Under the pieces are notes generated by a model, which saw only the letters and a program-made list of their open reading frames with translations, was not told the origin of the DNA and did no database searches. The position numbers were made by a program, and so were the translations under genes. This document shows, piece by piece, positions 12,501 through 22,839 of a stretch of 64,000 nt of DNA. Source of the stretch: Platanthera guangdongensis (taxonomy: Eukaryota; Streptophyta; Magnoliopsida; Asparagales; Orchidaceae). Location of the stretch: assembly GCA_039583875.1 (NCBI GenBank), contig CM077152.1, positions 16,479,059 through 16,543,058 of the forward strand, written 5' to 3'. Each line of letters opens with the position of its first letter. Positions within the stretch are counted from its first letter, which is position 1.

Positions 12501-15500
12501 AAAATTACCTGGTCTGGGTTTTTTATTGAGCTTACATACTGCCCATCATGGAGTACATCAGCAACTGAGTTCAGTAAGTTCTCCCGAGGAACTCGAAGAT
12601 TGTCAAACCTAAATAAACAAAAAAAATTCTGATGATTATTCACAGCATTGACACGAAGATTAATTACGAGAACCTTCCCTAGACTACGCAAAATTACAGG
12701 GACTTCCCTTCTACTTTTTGAAATTTCAAAAACCTCACGTATGAGTATGCAACATTATAAGACACCCCCGCTCAATTAGCATACTATAGGAGTGGACCCC
12801 TGTTACGAGTCCACGTGTAGCGGGCACATTCACTTAAGTGTACCCTCTTCGTCATAATTTATGGAGCGAACATATGGAAGCAGTCGTGGTCGTGGGCACA
12901 TTCACTCAAGTGGACTCCCTCATCATAATTTATGGAGCACGCATTTGAAATTTGTCATGATCGACCTTCTTAAAATTAATTTGTATGAATTAATTAATTC
13001 ATATTAATTAATTCATACTAATTAATAACAATCAATTAACTTAATTATTTTGTATTTCCTTGTTGGGTTGCCTTTTGCATTTCCTTGTTTGAGTGTTTTT
13101 TGTATTTCCTTGTTTAGTTACCTTCTCTCATCTATATAATGGGGACAGGTTTATGTGTGAAAGCGTCTTGGAATGTATGAAATTTTTTTTTATGGTTGCT
13201 CTCTAATTTCGTCTCTTTTCTTATTTTTTCCTTCTCGCTCACCCCCGCCAGCCCTTCCCCTTGTCGATTCCTCCTGAAATTTATTCGTGATCTTATCAAC
13301 CCCTCAAGAGGGGAGGTTTATTGTACTAAAATTAACAATGTAAACACGAGGATGAGATTCTGGTAATTTCAAAAAATAGAGGGAAGGTTGTTGTAAGTAT
13401 GAAAATTCCCGGAGGAGATCTGGTAATTAACACTTGATATGAAAACACTCTCACAACTTTTTTTTTAAAATTTGCTAAGGTAAATTTTGTTAACTAGTGT
13501 ATTCGAGCAATGGACTCTCTCCATCTTGCCCATCTAATATAGTAATAGATAAAAATCAAACAATAGATGACTTCTCCTTTACCAAATCCTGCCATTATCA
13601 ACTCCATTTAGACCAATCTTATAGCCACAATCAGCTATGCGAACATTTGGCATTATATTTCCATTTGGATCTCTGATCTGGCCTATGAATGCATGGACGC
13701 CTTGACTTGAGCCATTTATATGGAGCTGAGAGAATATTATTGTGTGTGTAGCATGCTGAAACATTCAGTGCAAAGATATATCAGTTCTCGTAGCTTGAAA
13801 AAACACAATTACCAAAAAGTGCACTTTTACCTTAGCAGCACCACCAATCCAGTATTTCTGAGCAGATTCACAAGGAGTGTTGATAAGGAATTCTTGTGTG
13901 TTTGAGTCATAGGTAGAAACTGTCTCGATTCCTCGTACCTGGAGACTCGTAACAAGAAGAATTGTAACGGTAAATAACAATAGGGATGCCAGTAAAATCA
14001 TACAGTCATACCAAAGCTATAAATAAAGCTTCACTTACATTGCTTCCATGCCCTAGCTCAGTCATGGCAAAACAACCCTTAATTAGATAATTTTCAGTGT
14101 CCCTCAACCACTTGTCATGATGGCGTTTAGTACCAAAGAACTGTATTGCCCCGCCCCTATTGTCAATCAAACGGAAGTAAGTTCAACAACATGTGTTCCG
14201 GATTCAAATTTGAAATTTGAACACTTTGCACTTAAGTCCAATTTTTTTATTTTCATTTTGAAGGGCTAATTGAATTATAATAAGGGAGCGCCAAGAAAAT
14301 TATTATTAGAACTACAATCTGTGGAAAATTTCGGGCGACTATTATTGTTGAAATAAATGAGAGGAAAAAAATGTAAAATTTATTCATCCCTCGAAGGGGG
14401 TATATAAATGATTAAAAGGGAATACCAAACATTGATAGCCGATGTGGGATTAAAGACACTAACACAAAACCTGAAATATAAAATACACTTAATGTGCAAA
14501 CTCCAACACTCCCCCTCAAGCTGAAGGGAAAACCTTCAGCTTGGACATCATATAATGATAAAGAAATTTTAGGTAAGCAATGTGGGACAAATCATCAACA
14601 GGTCACCGGGGAAAAATCATTGGAGATAATTCATCGGGAATAATCCGCACAAAGGGAGGTCCCACACGACAATGTCTCACACGACACAAACCCACACAAT
14701 ACAACCGTCTGGAATATAGGCGGGCCACTGGGAATACAGACCCTCACAAAACAATCCTCTAGAATCAAGTCAATAGACTGGCCATCAAATATATTCCCAC
14801 ACTACACAACCCGCGGGAAAACAGGTCAGCCAACAAAGACCATACCACATAATATTATGGGAGAAAGCGGACGGATCTGCGAACGAGCTCGACAAAGAAA
14901 GCGGAAAGAATTATGGGAGAAAGCACCCGAGCGGCTCTTAGTGATCGTCGTCGGGATAGATGCAGTTGACGAGCACAACGTGAGATGGAGTGGATTTGTC
15001 ATAGACTAGAGCCTGCTGCTCGATTTCCATCACTTCCCCTTCATCGATAGACGGTCGGAACAACTCTGTAATGGTTCCACCGGCTCTCGGACCGTACTTG
15101 ACCAAGCGATTCGCTGCCGAGTTCTCCACACGAGGTACATGCTCTACAAAGAATGACTGGAAACCTCCTATCAAGCTTGTCACATTTACCAAGTACCTCT
15201 GCAGAATGGGGTCACATACTTCGAACTCCCCCAGATTTACGACGCAACTACCATTAAGTCGGTGAAAGTCTTGAAATCTTGAATTCTCAGTTCCTTGGCA
15301 AGACGTAAGCCTACCACTATTGACTCATACTAAGCTTGATTATTTGTAATTGGAAAAAAAAATTTCACTGCCTGCTCGATCCTTGTCCTTTGAGGACTTA
15401 CAAGAACGATGCCCACTCCCAAGGAATTTTTGCCCGAAGCTCTGTCCAAATACATTTTTCAGGGAATGACTCCAAGGATCCCTAGGCATTTTCACTTTCC

Positions 15501-18500
15501 TCTGTCAAGAAGTCTGCCAGAAAATCCGTCACCGCTTGTGTCTTGATTGCGACAATAGGGTAGAAAGAGGTGTTGAACTCACTAAGTTCTATCAACCACT
15601 TCTCCAGTCGTCCAGAATACTTCACACCGCTCAAAATACTCCGAAAAGGATGATCCGTCACCACACAGATGAAGTGCGCTTGAAAATAGGGCCCTAGCTT
15701 TCGGGACGAGATCACCAACGTCAAGGCCAACTTCTCCAGAATTGGAAATTTAAACTCCGCCTTCCGAAACACCCTGCTCAAATAGTAGATGGGGAGTTGT
15801 CACTTCCCTTCTTCCCGAACTAGTACCGAGCTCACGACCTCTCCCCCCGCTTTCAGATAAAGTAGCAGGTCCTCTCTTTCCTTTGGGCTTTGGAGCAGGG
15901 GTGTCTAGGTCAGCTGCCCTTTGAGTTGCTCGAAGGCCTTCTCGCATTCCTTCGTGCACTCAAACTGCTGACGCCCCTGAAGAGTTTTGAAGAGGGGGGG
16001 ATACTTCTCTCCAGCTTTGATTAAGAAACGACTAAGGCTTGCCAACCTTCCAGTTATTCTTTGGACTTCTTTGACGGCTGACGCTCTTTTGGGATGTCAT
16101 TTCCATGATGCCCTTGACTTTGTCCGGATTTGCCTCGACCCCCTCAGGGGTGAGAAGGTGTTCCAAGAATTTGCCTCGTCCTGCCCCGACACGCACTTGG
16201 TCGGGTTGAGCCTCATCTTGTACTCTCATAGCTTCGCGAAGGTTTCCTCCATGTCTTGAGTATGCTCCAGGATGCTTTTGCTTTTTCACCAGGAGATCGC
16301 CTACATAAGCCTCCAAATTGCGCACATTTGACTCCTGAAGACCAGATTCATCATTCGTTGGTAGGTAGCTCCCGCTTTCTTCAGTCCAAACGACATCATT
16401 TTATAACTATAGCAGTCACCACGGGTGATGAAGGAGACGTCCCGGTAGTCCGGGGGATGCATCCGGATTTAGTGATAACCTGAAAAGACGTCAAGAAAAC
16501 TCATTACAGCAAAAACGGCGGCTGAATCAACCAGCGCGTCGATCTGAGGCAAGAGATAACAATTCTTCGGGCATGCTTTATTTAACAAGGAAAAGTCCAT
16601 ACACATCCTCCAGCCTCCCGAGGCCAGAGGCCTTCTTTACCATCACTACATTGGAGACCCAGCCTGAGTACTGGATTTCCAATACAATACCTGCCTCCAA
16701 CAGTTTCTCTAGCTCCTCTCTGATAGGTTCGACAAGTCTGGTGGTCACCGACCTCTGCTTCTGCCTGATGGGCTTGGCCTTCGGGTCGAGGTGGAGGCGA
16801 TGGAAGACCACCTCTGCATCGATCTCGGGCATGTCGGTGGCGCTCTATGCGAAGATGTCCACATTTTCTTGTAAGAACACCACAACTCCATCTTACTTTC
16901 GGCCTTCGGACTTCCCCCGATCTTCAACATTCCGAGCCTTCCGCCCTCGGTCACTACTTCCACCTCTTGCACCTCCTTCGCTGCTTCGAGCCTCGCCCTT
17001 CCTTCTAGGACCTTCTCCAACTCATCTACTTCCTCCATCCAGCTGATAGTGCTCACAACGTTCAGATAGCGTTCGAGGACGGCACTTGGATCGCTCTTGA
17101 TCCTCACCTGGACCTCCCCCTGGCAGTACTTCAAACATTGATGGTAGGAGGACGGGAGCGCTTTGAAGAAGTTAATCAGCGGCCGGCCAAATATGGCACT
17201 GTAACAACTCGGTGTATCTACGATGACAAATCGACACTTGATCGTTGTCCCTCCCAAAGTCACTTGCAGCTCCACTACTCCTTCGACCTCCTTTCTCTTC
17301 AGGGAATACCTTCTCCCAGCTGGCCTCTATGGAGACTAGTTTACGGGTTATTGGAACCTTCGTCCCTCTACTTGGTTATCTGAAGCCATGGCGGCATCCC
17401 CTCCTATCTCTGTTGCTCATATCTCCTTCTTGGTTCCTCCCTTCTCCCCTCTCGCTCCTTCACCTCTCCCTTCTTTTGCCACTCCCCAGGCCTCCTCTCT
17501 AGCATCTTATCTTCCTCCTCATCATCCTCCTTATCCCTGGTTACCCGATCCAGCCTGGCCAGGAAGGTGGGGTTGGTCGATTATCCTTGAATAAACGTGT
17601 TGGCTCTTTCGATGAGTTCCTCATACGACTCTCGAGGCTCCGTGTTCATATCTAGGATGAAGAGCCCCTGCTTCAGACGAAAGTCAGGGCCAGCATCAGG
17701 GTGTTACTATCCACCTCCTGGATACCCAAGACCTCTTTCTGGAAGCGATCAATGTAATGACCCAATGTCTCTTGCTTGCCCTGCGTCAAATGGAAAAGGG
17801 CAACCGTCTTCTTCTTCCACTTCTTCGAAGTAGCGAATCTCGTTACCAGCCCGCGACGCAAGTCCTTGAAGCAGTTGATAGAATTTGTCGGCAACTGGTG
17901 GAACCAGTCCCTTGCCTTCCTCTCGAGGTGCTTGACCGCCTTCTTCTTCCACTTCTTCGAAGTAGCGAATCTCGTCACCAACCCGCGACGCGAGTCCTCG
18001 AAGCAGTTGATAGAATTTATCGGCAACTGGTGGAACCAATCCTGGCCTTCCCTGCGAAGAACCTACACTTGAAGGCGTATGTCATACTACGGATCAACAC
18101 CACATCTTCGAACCACTACAGATGCTTGACTGGGTCATCTCTTCTGGAGTAGTAATTCATGATCGGATCCCTAAAACCTTTAGGGAGTGGAGCCGACAGC
18201 ACCCCCGCGCTAAACGGGCTCCTCCCTTTCTGGTGGCGAATGGCGAGTTGGCGAGAAGCATCAAACTCACCTGCGCGAGTATCCCGGGTCCTCCCCTAAT
18301 ACTCGCCCTACTGAATCCTGATCCTCTAACTACTTGGCGGGTATTACATCGAATGTGCCGGTCGCTCTTGTTCTTCCGCCACATGCTCCTTGTCGGGACT
18401 TCTGGGCGGCACGACGTCCTCCAACGGGGTTTTGCGAAGAGGCGAAATCGCCGTGACCTCCGGACGAGGAGTGAATAATGAGCGCACAGTATCCTCGATG

Positions 18501-20476
18501 CGCTGCGCGAGTCTGCCAAGCACTGAGCTGAACTCGGCCCGGGTAACATACTCGTTTGGGCCCTGCGAGTTTCCCGCCACTCCTTGCTCACATTCATTCA
18601 CCATGCTGCCTCCTTTCCGGACTTTCCTCCGACAGCGATTCACACTCACCGCACCTAAGTGTTGAAGCCGGGAAAATCCCAACTTTAAAATATTCAGATC
18701 TAATTGCCACGATCAGCTGTTCGGATGCTCGCCTGGATGGTCAGATATTTGATATTCGCCTATGCTGTTGGATGGTCGCATATCCTGGCGAGTATGAGAC
18801 ACGCCCGAAATAGAGGATCACCCTCCTGGTGTGTTGCTGGTTATTGACCTGGTCTTCAATGTTGATGTTGACTCTTGTCTGCGTGGCACAATTGGACCCC
18901 CCTTGACGAATAGGGGTTGTACAGCTGGAGTGCTTAAAGAAAGGTCGATTTCTTTTTTTAAAGAGATTTTTGTTTCGTCGTGGGCTTGTGAGGGGATTCA
19001 GATTGTTGAATTCAGTGGGTTCTAGGTTGGGCAAACCTAATTGTGTACTATAATCCTTATTTGATAATCGATTTTGAGTGTTGCGACCCGTGATTTTTTT
19101 CCCTCATTCAAGTTGAAAGGATTTTTCACAAAAATCGTGTTGTTTCTGTTGTTTGCATTATTATCTTCTCTGTGGTGTGCCCGGGTCTGTGTGTGGGTGA
19201 ATTCCCATCATAAAATAGCTATCAAATCATTGTTTTGCTAAACAATTATTTTAATTCTATGTTCTAAATAGCTTTGCAAACAGGGATTATTGAAGTAGTT
19301 ACTTGTTCTTTGTTCCGAACAACTATACAAATAGAGCATTTACAACCACCACTACTCTCACACAGGGACCGGGATCCTCTCCATTTGGTGGGACACTCCC
19401 AAATGGAGGTTCATTTCATGGTCTAGATGAATTCTCACTTGATCTAATGATGTAAATTTTTTTGAATAAACAAAAATATTAAAGGATGGGATTAGTGGAC
19501 CCTCCATTTCACTTGAAATGGAGAGGATCGATTCCTCAAACGGACGCCACCTGAGCAACTCCTCAAGTTTCAAAGCCCGGGATCTCTTTTCTACATCCAA
19601 ATATATCATCAAATTGCCTGCCGCACACATCCTCAAATAAGGTCATATTGGTTATAACGATGACTCGGTCTGATTACGCATCCTATATAAATTATTTGAC
19701 CTTCGCATGGGATTTTCCCCCATCCACTCTGTATATTTTGGCTTTAATATCTCAAATTCACACCAAAAAGGGTTATCCCGATACAATTTAGCACGTCGAT
19801 GCCCCCTTTATTGCATTGTATTTGTTCTAATCAAACCCTAATCATAGGATTAATAAAGTTGTCAATCCTGAATAAAGCGGCCCTGGTGTGAAAGTAAATC
19901 GAGTTGTGCTATAACAAATTGTAAATATTGATTCGAGAAACAAAGTGAAGAAAACAAAATTAAAAGGGGGAGAAACTGGAGGATGATTGACCAGAGAAAG
20001 AAATGCACGCCAAGTTTGATAGCCAGCGAATGATCGTATAGCCCAATGCACTCGTTCAAAGCAAATCTCCGCAGCTCCACTTCGTGACCCGAACCTGTCA
20101 GCCACCCATCGAAAACCCCGTGCTCAAGAAGAAACTTGATCCTTCTCATCGTCATCTCCCTCTGTTGATCCATCGATTGGCCGTAATCCGGCAACACGAA
20201 CACCCTGTTTCCTCCCCGCCGCTGAGGGCAGAACAGACTGCTCCCTTCCATGAGCCGGAAAAGCCACTCCCGCGACTCCACATCGTGTCCATCCAAGATC
20301 TGCCGTAATTTTTGAGAATCAAAGGCTGCCTTCACAGATCCCTCCGGCGGCGAATAGCTTATACAAGGAGAAAGGTCGATCGGCAGCAGGCTGTACGCTG
20401 GATATTGACTGAGATGCCGGCCAATGATGGCGGACCGACGGGAGACACGCTCAGAAGAGGTGAACGAGATGTCCAT
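9547..20476 (-). CDS. ACX3: Peroxisomal acyl-CoA oxidase, ACX3 type (13 exons)
   Basis: Catalyses the first, FAD-dependent step of peroxisomal beta-oxidation: acyl-CoA to trans-2-enoyl-CoA with release of H2O2; ACX3 enzymes prefer medium chains. Exons on the minus strand: 20476-19992, 14156-14039, 13938-13831, 13755-13583, 12608-12509, 12409-12335, 12236-12106, 11962-11827, 11257-11138, 11063-10917, 10436-10332, 10236-10138, 9798-9547. They total 2049 bases, 682 residues and a TAG stop; Arabidopsis ACX3 is, from memory, about 675. All splice phases agree. A PTS2-like nonamer, RSAIIGRHL, lies near the N-terminus, as in ACX3; there is no C-terminal SKL-type signal. The FAD/substrate block [13 protein letters not shown] is at about 189-201, and the likely catalytic Glu is 473 in TFEGDNN. 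All introns are GT-AG except the GC-AG one at 11258-11826. Assigned to ACX3 rather than ACX2 by the ending [13 protein letters not shown] and by PTS2 type. Confidence 0.95.
9868..10062. mobile_element. Fold-back MITE in ACX3 intron 12 (family M3)
   Basis: A long inverted repeat. The left arm includes ACAAAAACCTCCCCATG and CATTTCATAACATGCATG; the right arm carries their reverse complements, CATGCATGTTATGAAATG and GGGGAGGTTTTTGTGAT. It is wholly intronic and leaves both splice sites untouched. A larger relative sits in intron 4. Confidence 0.75.
10490..10900. mobile_element. TRIM-like LTR relic(s) in ACX3 intron 10
   Basis: Two short segments resemble the ends of terminal-repeat retrotransposons in miniature. 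Each has a 'cccacatcg' or 'ggcatctacatctc' LTR-like stretch followed by a degenerate methionine-tRNA primer site: ATGATATCAAAGCAGG near 10557 and ATGGTATCGGAG near 10721. A third partial LTR-like copy, with GGGCATG motifs, lies at 10800-10900. No coding sequence remains. Confidence 0.5.
11296..11535. mobile_element. MITE in ACX3 intron 8, first of two
   Basis: Starts GGCTCTGTTTG and ends CAAATAGAGGC, a short inverted terminal repeat of about 11 bases. It carries no coding sequence. It lies immediately beside a second element with similar ends. Confidence 0.5.
11540..11788. mobile_element. MITE in ACX3 intron 8, second of two
   Basis: Starts GGGCCTGTTTGTGTGAG and ends ACAAATAGAGCC, again with short inverted termini. 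Internally it has a loose repeat of GGGGGATTGGTGGTT...AAATGGAG (about 11635 and 11690). Terminal sequence suggests a hAT-like or related MITE; the superfamily is not certain. Confidence 0.5.
12690..13435. mobile_element. Larger fold-back element in ACX3 intron 4 (family M3)
   Basis: Its left end, ACTTCCCTTCTACTTTTTGAAATTTC, and right end, GGTAATTTCAAAAAATAGAGGGAAG, are inverted relatives and resemble the ends of the intron 12 element. The roughly 745-bp body has a duplicated TTGTATTTCCTTGTTxxG motif at 13050-13120 and no long open frame. Confidence 0.5.
14390..14520 (-). mobile_element. LTR relic in ACX3 intron 1
   Basis: On the minus strand the purine tract AGCTTGAGGGGGAGTG is followed by TGTTGGAGTTTGC and, later, an ATCCCACATCGGC block. 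This is the usual start of a copia-type 3' LTR. The other LTR is not found. Confidence 0.5.
14938..18682 (-). pseudogene. Decayed Ty3/gypsy gag-pol in ACX3 intron 1
   Basis: Reading down the minus strand: gag N-terminus (to 18682), a gag core with [10 protein letters not shown] and [14 protein letters not shown] (17673-18026), protease-region sequence (16745-17275), RT pieces ([18 protein letters not shown] near 16680; [13 protein letters not shown] near 16300), RNase H ([21 protein letters not shown] near 15700) and a later RNase H-like piece, [18 protein letters not shown] near 15130. Numerous frameshifts and stops break it, and integrase is not seen. The gag is clearly of the same lineage as element J at 62-64 kb. 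It lies in the same orientation as ACX3. Confidence 0.88.
17811..18060 (-). repeat. 132-bp in-frame tandem duplication within gypsy gag
   Basis: The block beginning CTTCTTCCACTTCTTCGAAG at 17811 recurs at 17943 with only scattered differences over about 105 bases. The period, 132, is 44 codons, so the duplication repeats the gag segment around [14 protein letters not shown] without shifting the frame. Confidence 0.88.
19365..19536. mobile_element. MITE, family M1, in ACX3 intron 1
   Basis: Starts GGACCGGGATCCTCTCCATTT and ends AAATGGAGAGGATCGATTCC. Its interior closely matches the reverse strand of the element at 5475-5680, including GGAGGTTCATTTCATG and TCACTTGATCTAATGAT. Confidence 0.7.
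19992..20476 (-). CDS. ACX3: ACX3 exon 1 (N-terminal domain)
   Basis: Listed separately because a 5.8-kb intron separates it from the rest. It encodes residues 1-161 plus two bases of Trp162. The ATG (20474-20476) is chosen because it gives the PTS2-like RSAIIGRHL at an N-terminal position. The exon closes in GVHFFLW at a GTCAAT donor, and exon 2 supplies the missing base after a CAATAG acceptor. Confidence 0.93.
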
Positions 20477-20929
20477 CGCAACTGAAAATGAAGCGGGAGC
20501 GGAGAACAGGAGAGGGGACCATGGAACTGCACATGGGAAATAAGAAATCGTTTACGTACTCTTACACACCGGAGACACGTGCCTTGCCACTACAGAGAGT
20601 CTCCACCCAGAATTATGAGAGATTATGAGAGATTAATTAATAAAGGGTACAAACTGTAATTATCAAATTATAAAATCATAAAATTTGAAAATAAATATTT
20701 AAAAAACAATTAATTACTATCAAATCACTCGAATTTTTTTAAAAAAAAACTTCAAATTAAAAAATGTTCAACATGAAAGTTTTAGATCTCGACAAAATTT
20801 ACAAATTTCATGTTAAACATTTTTTATTTGAAACAATTTAGAACTCCGAAAAAATAATGCAGAACATATGTACGGACGTCATCTAGGAAGGTCATCTAGG
20901 AAGGCTCTTGTTATTAATTACAGCAATCT
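20477..20929. other. ACX3 upstream region
   Basis: Contains the likely promoter and 5' UTR of ACX3. 20600-20860 is AT-rich, with poly-A/T runs and an imperfect inverted repeat around AAATTTACAAATTTCATGTT. No gene is visible. Confidence 0.5.
20576..20581. promoter_or_regulatory. G-box (CACGTG) upstream of ACX3
   Basis: A palindromic CACGTG lies 100 bases upstream of the ACX3 start codon. G-boxes bind bZIP and bHLH factors in plant promoters. One six-base match can occur by chance, so this is suggestive only. Confidence 0.3.
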
Positions 20930-21640
20930 CACACGCCCCTGTATGCTAGGGATCGTAATCTTCAACCAAATATTGTCTGGATTGGTAGTCGGAGGGAGAA
21001 GTCGCAAGTTTGGAGAGCACACCAGCCCTGAAATTTTGCACCTAAGGGGTGTGCAAGATTTGATGTGAAGGAGAGATCTCCCGAGCAAGAGAAGTGTCAT
21101 TCGGTCATTCATTGCCTCGTAGTCTCCTTTGGCTTGTGAGAACACAAGCTAATAGTCTGTATGGATCGTCAGGTTCCACGCCTTGCAGTCGATCGTGAGC
21201 CAGAGGCTGGTTATCGAGACCTCATACTCGACGGTGTTGGTGGTGGCCAGGAACTTCAACCTAAGCCCATACTCTAATGTGGCTTCATCGGGGCTCACAA
21301 TTAGAAGCCCCGCTCCCGCTCCTTCGGCTCCGAGGCATCGTCAACATAATCTAGCAGGTGGTTGTTGTGTCATCCGTAAGAGCCGCCTCCGGAGGGATTG
21401 TGTACTATATGATGAAGTCGGCGAACACTTGAGAATTGATGTCGTGTGGGGGTAGGAAATGAATGTCGAATTCGCCGAGCTTCACCGCCCATTTCACTAG
21501 CCTTCAATATACTTCTGGCTTCTGGAGGATCGCACGTAATGGTAGTTTTGCTCGTAATGACAGTTGCGTCGGTACTTTAACCGTGCGGGCCTAGAAGTAA
21601 GGCTGAAGTTTCTTGCTCAAAAAATGAGGGCTTGGGTCAT
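20930..21640 (-). pseudogene. Ty3/gypsy RNase H fragment
   Basis: On the minus strand, a KLQPYF...LVKWAVKLGEFDIHF segment (near 21500) is followed by SPDEATLEYGLRLKFLATT and NTVEYEVSITSLWLTID (near 21250), then QAKGDYEAMNDRM. These are the two halves of a gypsy RNase H plus the tandem RNase H-like domain. Stops and frame changes break it. No LTRs are attached. Confidence 0.75.
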
Positions 21641-21728
21641 CTTATGGCAATATGTATAGAAATCCCCACAGGCATCTGAATCAGTGAATGCCATAAAAAA
21701 ACTTAAAATTATTGGACTAATTAGTTAA

Positions 21729-21732
<4 letters not shown>

Positions 21733-21771
<39 letters not shown>

Positions 21772-21775
21772 TAAT
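21733..21775. repeat. (TA)n microsatellite
   Basis: About 21 uninterrupted TA dinucleotides, followed by a shorter imperfect AT tract up to 21790. Confidence 0.95.
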
Positions 21776-22344
21776 AATATATATATACACTACATTGAAA
21801 TATCTTTATCTGACGGTATAATAATTAACAAGTATATCGCCTTAATTTATCGCAGAGAAAGTAAGCGTGGCGCGGGAATTAACGTCGATCCGTAAAAAAA
21901 AAAGACAAGCATTCTTATCAAGAGTCAGAGTATAGACTTTGAAAGCTAAATAATAAACCCCATTGGCTACGGGTGCCGCCCCAATTTTAATTGGGGGCTT
22001 CATTTGTTAGAACGTTTATAAGATAACCTCATCCTAATAAGTCAACAACAACATAAGCCTTTCTCCCACTATAGTGAGATCGGTTATATAGATTCTTTGT
22101 CGTCATTGTGCCCTATCTTTTATCATAATTTCACTAATGCTTAAGTACATCATGTCGTTCCTTACAGTTTCATTTCAAGTCTTTATTGATTTACCCCACC
22201 CTCACTTAACATACCTAGTGACTACTCTCACAACGTCTAACAGGTGCCTCTAATGAATCCCATGTAAAAAATTACATGAGTTTTCAACAAAAATAAATTC
22301 AGTTGTAATTTGATTACCAGAGTTTTATTAAAACCACTTTTTTA

Positions 22345-22523
22345 GGCCCCGTTTGACATGGTGGTGGCAGTCATGAATATGTGTGTTATATTGTCATTTG
22401 TTAACTCCCACCTAAGGAACTTCATCCACTTTTATGTTCAAACAAATGATGTTTGTTAGGTGAACCTTAACGAATAACGGTTTAACCCATGCGTTTACGA
22501 CCGCCACCACCGTGCCAAACAGG
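22345..22523. mobile_element. MITE with 25-27 bp inverted termini (M5)
   Basis: Left end CCCCGTTTGACATGGTGGTG and right end CACCACCGTGCCAAACAGG are reverse complements with a few mismatches, over about 25-27 bases. Length 179 bp, no coding content. Confidence 0.7.
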
Positions 22524-22532
22524 AGTAAAAAT

Positions 22533-22725
22533 TAGGTCTGGTTGGCGGACCTTCCTCTAGGTTCCCACCAATAGAAAAAAGAAGCTTGTAAATATGTGGG
22601 GTCCACAATACACAGTCAATATAGGCATGTGAGGCCCATCATAATACAAGCTTTTTATTGACCATCCGGACCTTTTATTAGGTCCGGATGGGGGACCAAA
22701 ATTTTTTCCGCCAAACAGAACCTTA
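22533..22725. mobile_element. MITE adjacent to M5 (M6)
   Basis: Begins TAGGTCTGGTTGGCGGACC and ends TCCGCCAAACAGAACCTTA, again inverted. An inner inverted pair (CATCCGGACCTTTTATTAGG and GGTCCGGATG) lies at 22660-22690. It starts about 10 bases after the neighbouring MITE. Confidence 0.6.
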
Positions 22726-22839
22726 GGTTTTAAGAAACTGATATATGCAGAGCAGAATTTTCTATCAACAAATAAAATAATTAACTATTTATTCAAATCA
22801 AATTTTACCAATAATTTAAGTTAAAAAAAGTGTATTTTC

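Noticed and set aside
14580..14762. 60-codon plus-strand open frame in ACX3 intron 1
   Set aside because: Located between an LTR relic and gypsy remnants, hydrophilic low-information sequence with no family match.
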